Source: Candidatus Tenderia electrophaga (lineage in GTDB: Bacteria > Pseudomonadota > Gammaproteobacteria > Tenderiales > Tenderiaceae). From it: 64,000 nt of DNA. Shown piece after piece: positions 62,354 to 64,000 of the stretch (positions are counted from its first letter, which is position 1; each line of letters begins with the position of its first letter). The notes beneath the pieces are model-generated. The model saw only the letters and a list, made by a program, of their open reading frames with translations. It was not told the origin of the DNA and made no database searches. The position numbers and the translations under genes were made by a program. The stretch is taken from NCBI GenBank assembly GCA_001447805.1, contig CP013099.1, forward strand, positions 930,001 to 994,000, read 5' to 3'.

Positions 62354-62648
62354 AGGTGTGTCTCCAAGATTAGCGAAAGTTGTCATGAATAGGTTTACAG
62401 GCAAACCCGTCAGGCAGTATCCGGCGCTATTGTGACGCTACGATGAAGACTGAATGATGATTCTGTTGCAGCCTGGCTGCACCATCGCTCGGCGAAATAT
62501 GTTTTTCATCAGTGGCTTGGAGAATAAACAGATGCATTTTGCGGGATTATTTTTTAAGCTTTGTACACGCGACTGCTATAAATTCTATTTAAGCGGCCGA
62601 TTAAGCTCGTGGTGGCGGAACGAAATAACTATATAAATAGAGGTGTGT
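62354..62648. other. Intergenic region before the sensor gene
   Basis: 295 bp, AT-rich towards its right half. A 60-codon frame at 62454-62636 has no family features and is not called. The divergent promoters of the PhoX-like gene and the PAS sensor are expected here, but I could not mark them with confidence. Confidence 0.4.
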
Positions 62649-64000
62649 ATGGGGTTGCAGGAAGCCAATACGCTGCTGCAGGCAATCAATCGATTTCAGG
62701 CCGGTTTTCTCGACGACGCCGACCCTGACGACATATTCGCGGGGTTGCTGAATGACGTATTGGCGCTGAGCGCCAGTGAGGCGGGGTTCGTCGGCGAAGT
62801 GGCGTCCACGCCCGACGGGCGGCCGCGCCTGGAGATGCGCGCCGTCGCCAATCTATCCTCTGGCGCGCCGCTTCCCGGCCGGATTGTGCAGGCCCAGCAA
62901 GCCCTTTGCGATCTGGATTCCCTCGATCCGTTGATCCAACAGGTGTTGACCAGCGCCGAGATCGTTAGCGCGACCCATCCGGATAGCGCATCCGGAAGCC
63001 TGGCCGGCGTGGGGGCACTGTCGTGCATGCCGGTGATGTCTGATAACACCATGGTCGGCATGATCGGGCTGGCCAAGGGGCGCGGCGTTTACGCCGCCGC
63101 CCTGGTGGATTACCTGCGGCCTTTGTTGGATAGCTGTGGCCGTATCATCACCCGGATGCGCGCTGAGCGGCGCCGCGATGACGCCCAGGCGCGCCTGGAT
63201 GCCACCGTTGCCACGGCGGTCGATGCCATTGTAGTGATCGATGCCAAGGGGCTTATCCGTTCCTGCAATCCGGCCGTGGAGCGCATGTTCGGTTACCGGG
63301 CAGATGAATTGATCGGAAAAAACGTCAATCAGCTCATGCCCGAGCCTTACCGCAGCCGACATGATAGTCACTTGACGCGCTATTTAAGCGGCGGCACGGG
63401 CGCGATTATCGGCATCGGACGTGAAGTGGAAGGACAGCGCGCGGATGGTGATGTGTTCCCCATGCGCTTGGCCGTGAGTGAATTCACTCACGGCGATGAA
63501 ACTTTGTTTACCGGGATCGCCAGTGATCTGTCCGCCTTCAAAGAGGTGGAGGGCGCGTCGCGACGTTTCCAGCTCACCCTGGATCAGGTCCATGACGGCG
63601 TCTTCATCTTCGATCCCGACAGCTTGCTGTTCACCTATGTCAACGCGGCGGCTACAGGCCAGGTCGGCTACTCGTGCGAAGAACTTTACGGCATGACGCT
63701 GTTGGACATCAATCCCTTCTTCACTGAGAATATTTTGCAGGAAGTCATGGCCCCGTTGCGTTACGGGGAGCGTCAGTCCCTGACCTTTTCCACTGTGCAC
63801 AAGCGTGCCGATGGGGCGCACGTGCCGGTGGAGATACTGCTGCAATATGTGGTGCCGGAGTATGAGGCGCCGCGTTTTGTCGCGGTAGTGCGCGATATCT
63901 CCGACCGTGTTGAGGCCGAAAATGCCTTGCGCGAAAGCGACGAGCGCCTGCGCCTGAGTCAGTCATTCGCCAATGTCGGTACCTGGGACTGGAATATCAA
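62649..64000 (+). CDS. Multi-PAS sensor, partial at right edge; first PAS FixL-like
   Basis: Starts at ATG 62649 (GGTGTG just upstream) and runs without a stop to the window end, 450 codons so far. Residues about 1-170 look like a GAF-type domain. The first PAS (about 185-300) contains MPEPYRSRHDSHLTRYL and IIGIGREVEGQR: His238 and Arg258 are 20 apart, as are the haem His200 and Arg220 of Bradyrhizobium FixL. A second PAS (about 305-425, VHDGVFIFDPDSLLFTYVNA) follows, and a third begins at about 436 (RLRLSQSFANVGTWDWNI). The output domain lies beyond the edge. Possible haem-based oxygen sensor. Confidence 0.85.
   Translation, partial: MGLQEANTLLQAINRFQAGFLDDADPDDIFAGLLNDVLALSASEAGFVGEVASTPDGRPRLEMRAVANLSSGAPLPGRIVQAQQALCDLDSLDPLIQQVLTSAEIVSATHPDSASGSLAGVGALSCMPVMSDNTMVGMIGLAKGRGVYAAALVDYLRPLLDSCGRIITRMRAERRRDDAQARLDATVATAVDAIVVIDAKGLIRSCNPAVERMFGYRADELIGKNVNQLMPEPYRSRHDSHLTRYLSGGTGAIIGIGREVEGQRADGDVFPMRLAVSEFTHGDETLFTGIASDLSAFKEVEGASRRFQLTLDQVHDGVFIFDPDSLLFTYVNAAATGQVGYSCEELYGMTLLDINPFFTENILQEVMAPLRYGERQSLTFSTVHKRADGAHVPVEILLQYVVPEYEAPRFVAVVRDISDRVEAENALRESDERLRLSQSFANVGTWDWNI

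Overview
The window reads as a compact, GC-rich chromosome segment of a free-living Gammaproteobacterium. The evidence is the gene orders holC-valS beside pepA and divergent lptFG, pcnB-folK followed by panBCD, the homodimeric-E1 pyruvate dehydrogenase operon aceE-aceF-lpd, a RegB/RegA redox pair and a PEP-CTERM protein. A Chromatiales-like or sulfur-oxidiser lineage would fit, but that placement is inference. I saw no rRNA, tRNA, CRISPR array, transposase or prophage gene.

Layout. 1-500 is unassigned. 0.5-6.2 kb (minus strand) holds a DUF2914 protein, valS fused in frame to an upstream small-protein module, holC and pepA. 6.4-10.8 kb (plus) holds lptF-lptG, then a subtilisin-like lipoprotein and a separate propeptide-like protein. 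10.9-12.9 kb (minus) holds a putative metalloprotease, a miniature flagellar-rod-like protein and an OmpL-like porin. 13.1-18.0 kb (plus) holds pcnB (probable AUU start), folK, a deoxynucleoside kinase and panBCD. 18.1-22.7 kb (minus) holds a SAP-like protein, ppc and glgA. 22.9-35.4 kb (plus) is central metabolism under a redox regulator: regBA, gnd-zwf, pgi, aceEF and lpdA, with a decayed duplicate of the lpdA 5' end before the intact gene. 35.7-46.6 kb carries a large cyclic-nucleotide-binding/coiled-coil membrane protein, stress and housekeeping genes, an anion transporter coupled to a phosphodiesterase-like gene, and a PEP-CTERM protein.

Two regions look like discrete accessory systems. 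On the minus strand, 47.2-53.7 kb runs response regulator, histidine kinase, thermostable-hemolysin-family protein, AMP-dependent ligase, haem-oxygenase-like putative diiron enzyme, SDR and TPR protein. It looks like a two-component-controlled pathway acting on an acyl or carboxylate substrate. On the plus strand, 53.8-58.6 kb is a sigma-54 activator with PAS input. A tandem palindrome overlaps its stop codon, a -24/-12 promoter lies about 85 bp further on, and then come four tightly packed envelope genes: a small polytopic protein, a MotA/TolQ/ExbB-type channel subunit, a partner with an ExbD/MotB-like membrane helix carrying a von Willebrand A domain, and a lipoprotein. This proton-channel plus VWA module with its own sigma-54 circuit is my best candidate for an undescribed system.

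The right end holds argG, ppnP, gloA, a CoA-binding protein, a PhoX-like secreted protein, and the start of a multi-PAS sensor whose first PAS has the FixL haem-binding His and Arg. That gene runs off the window.
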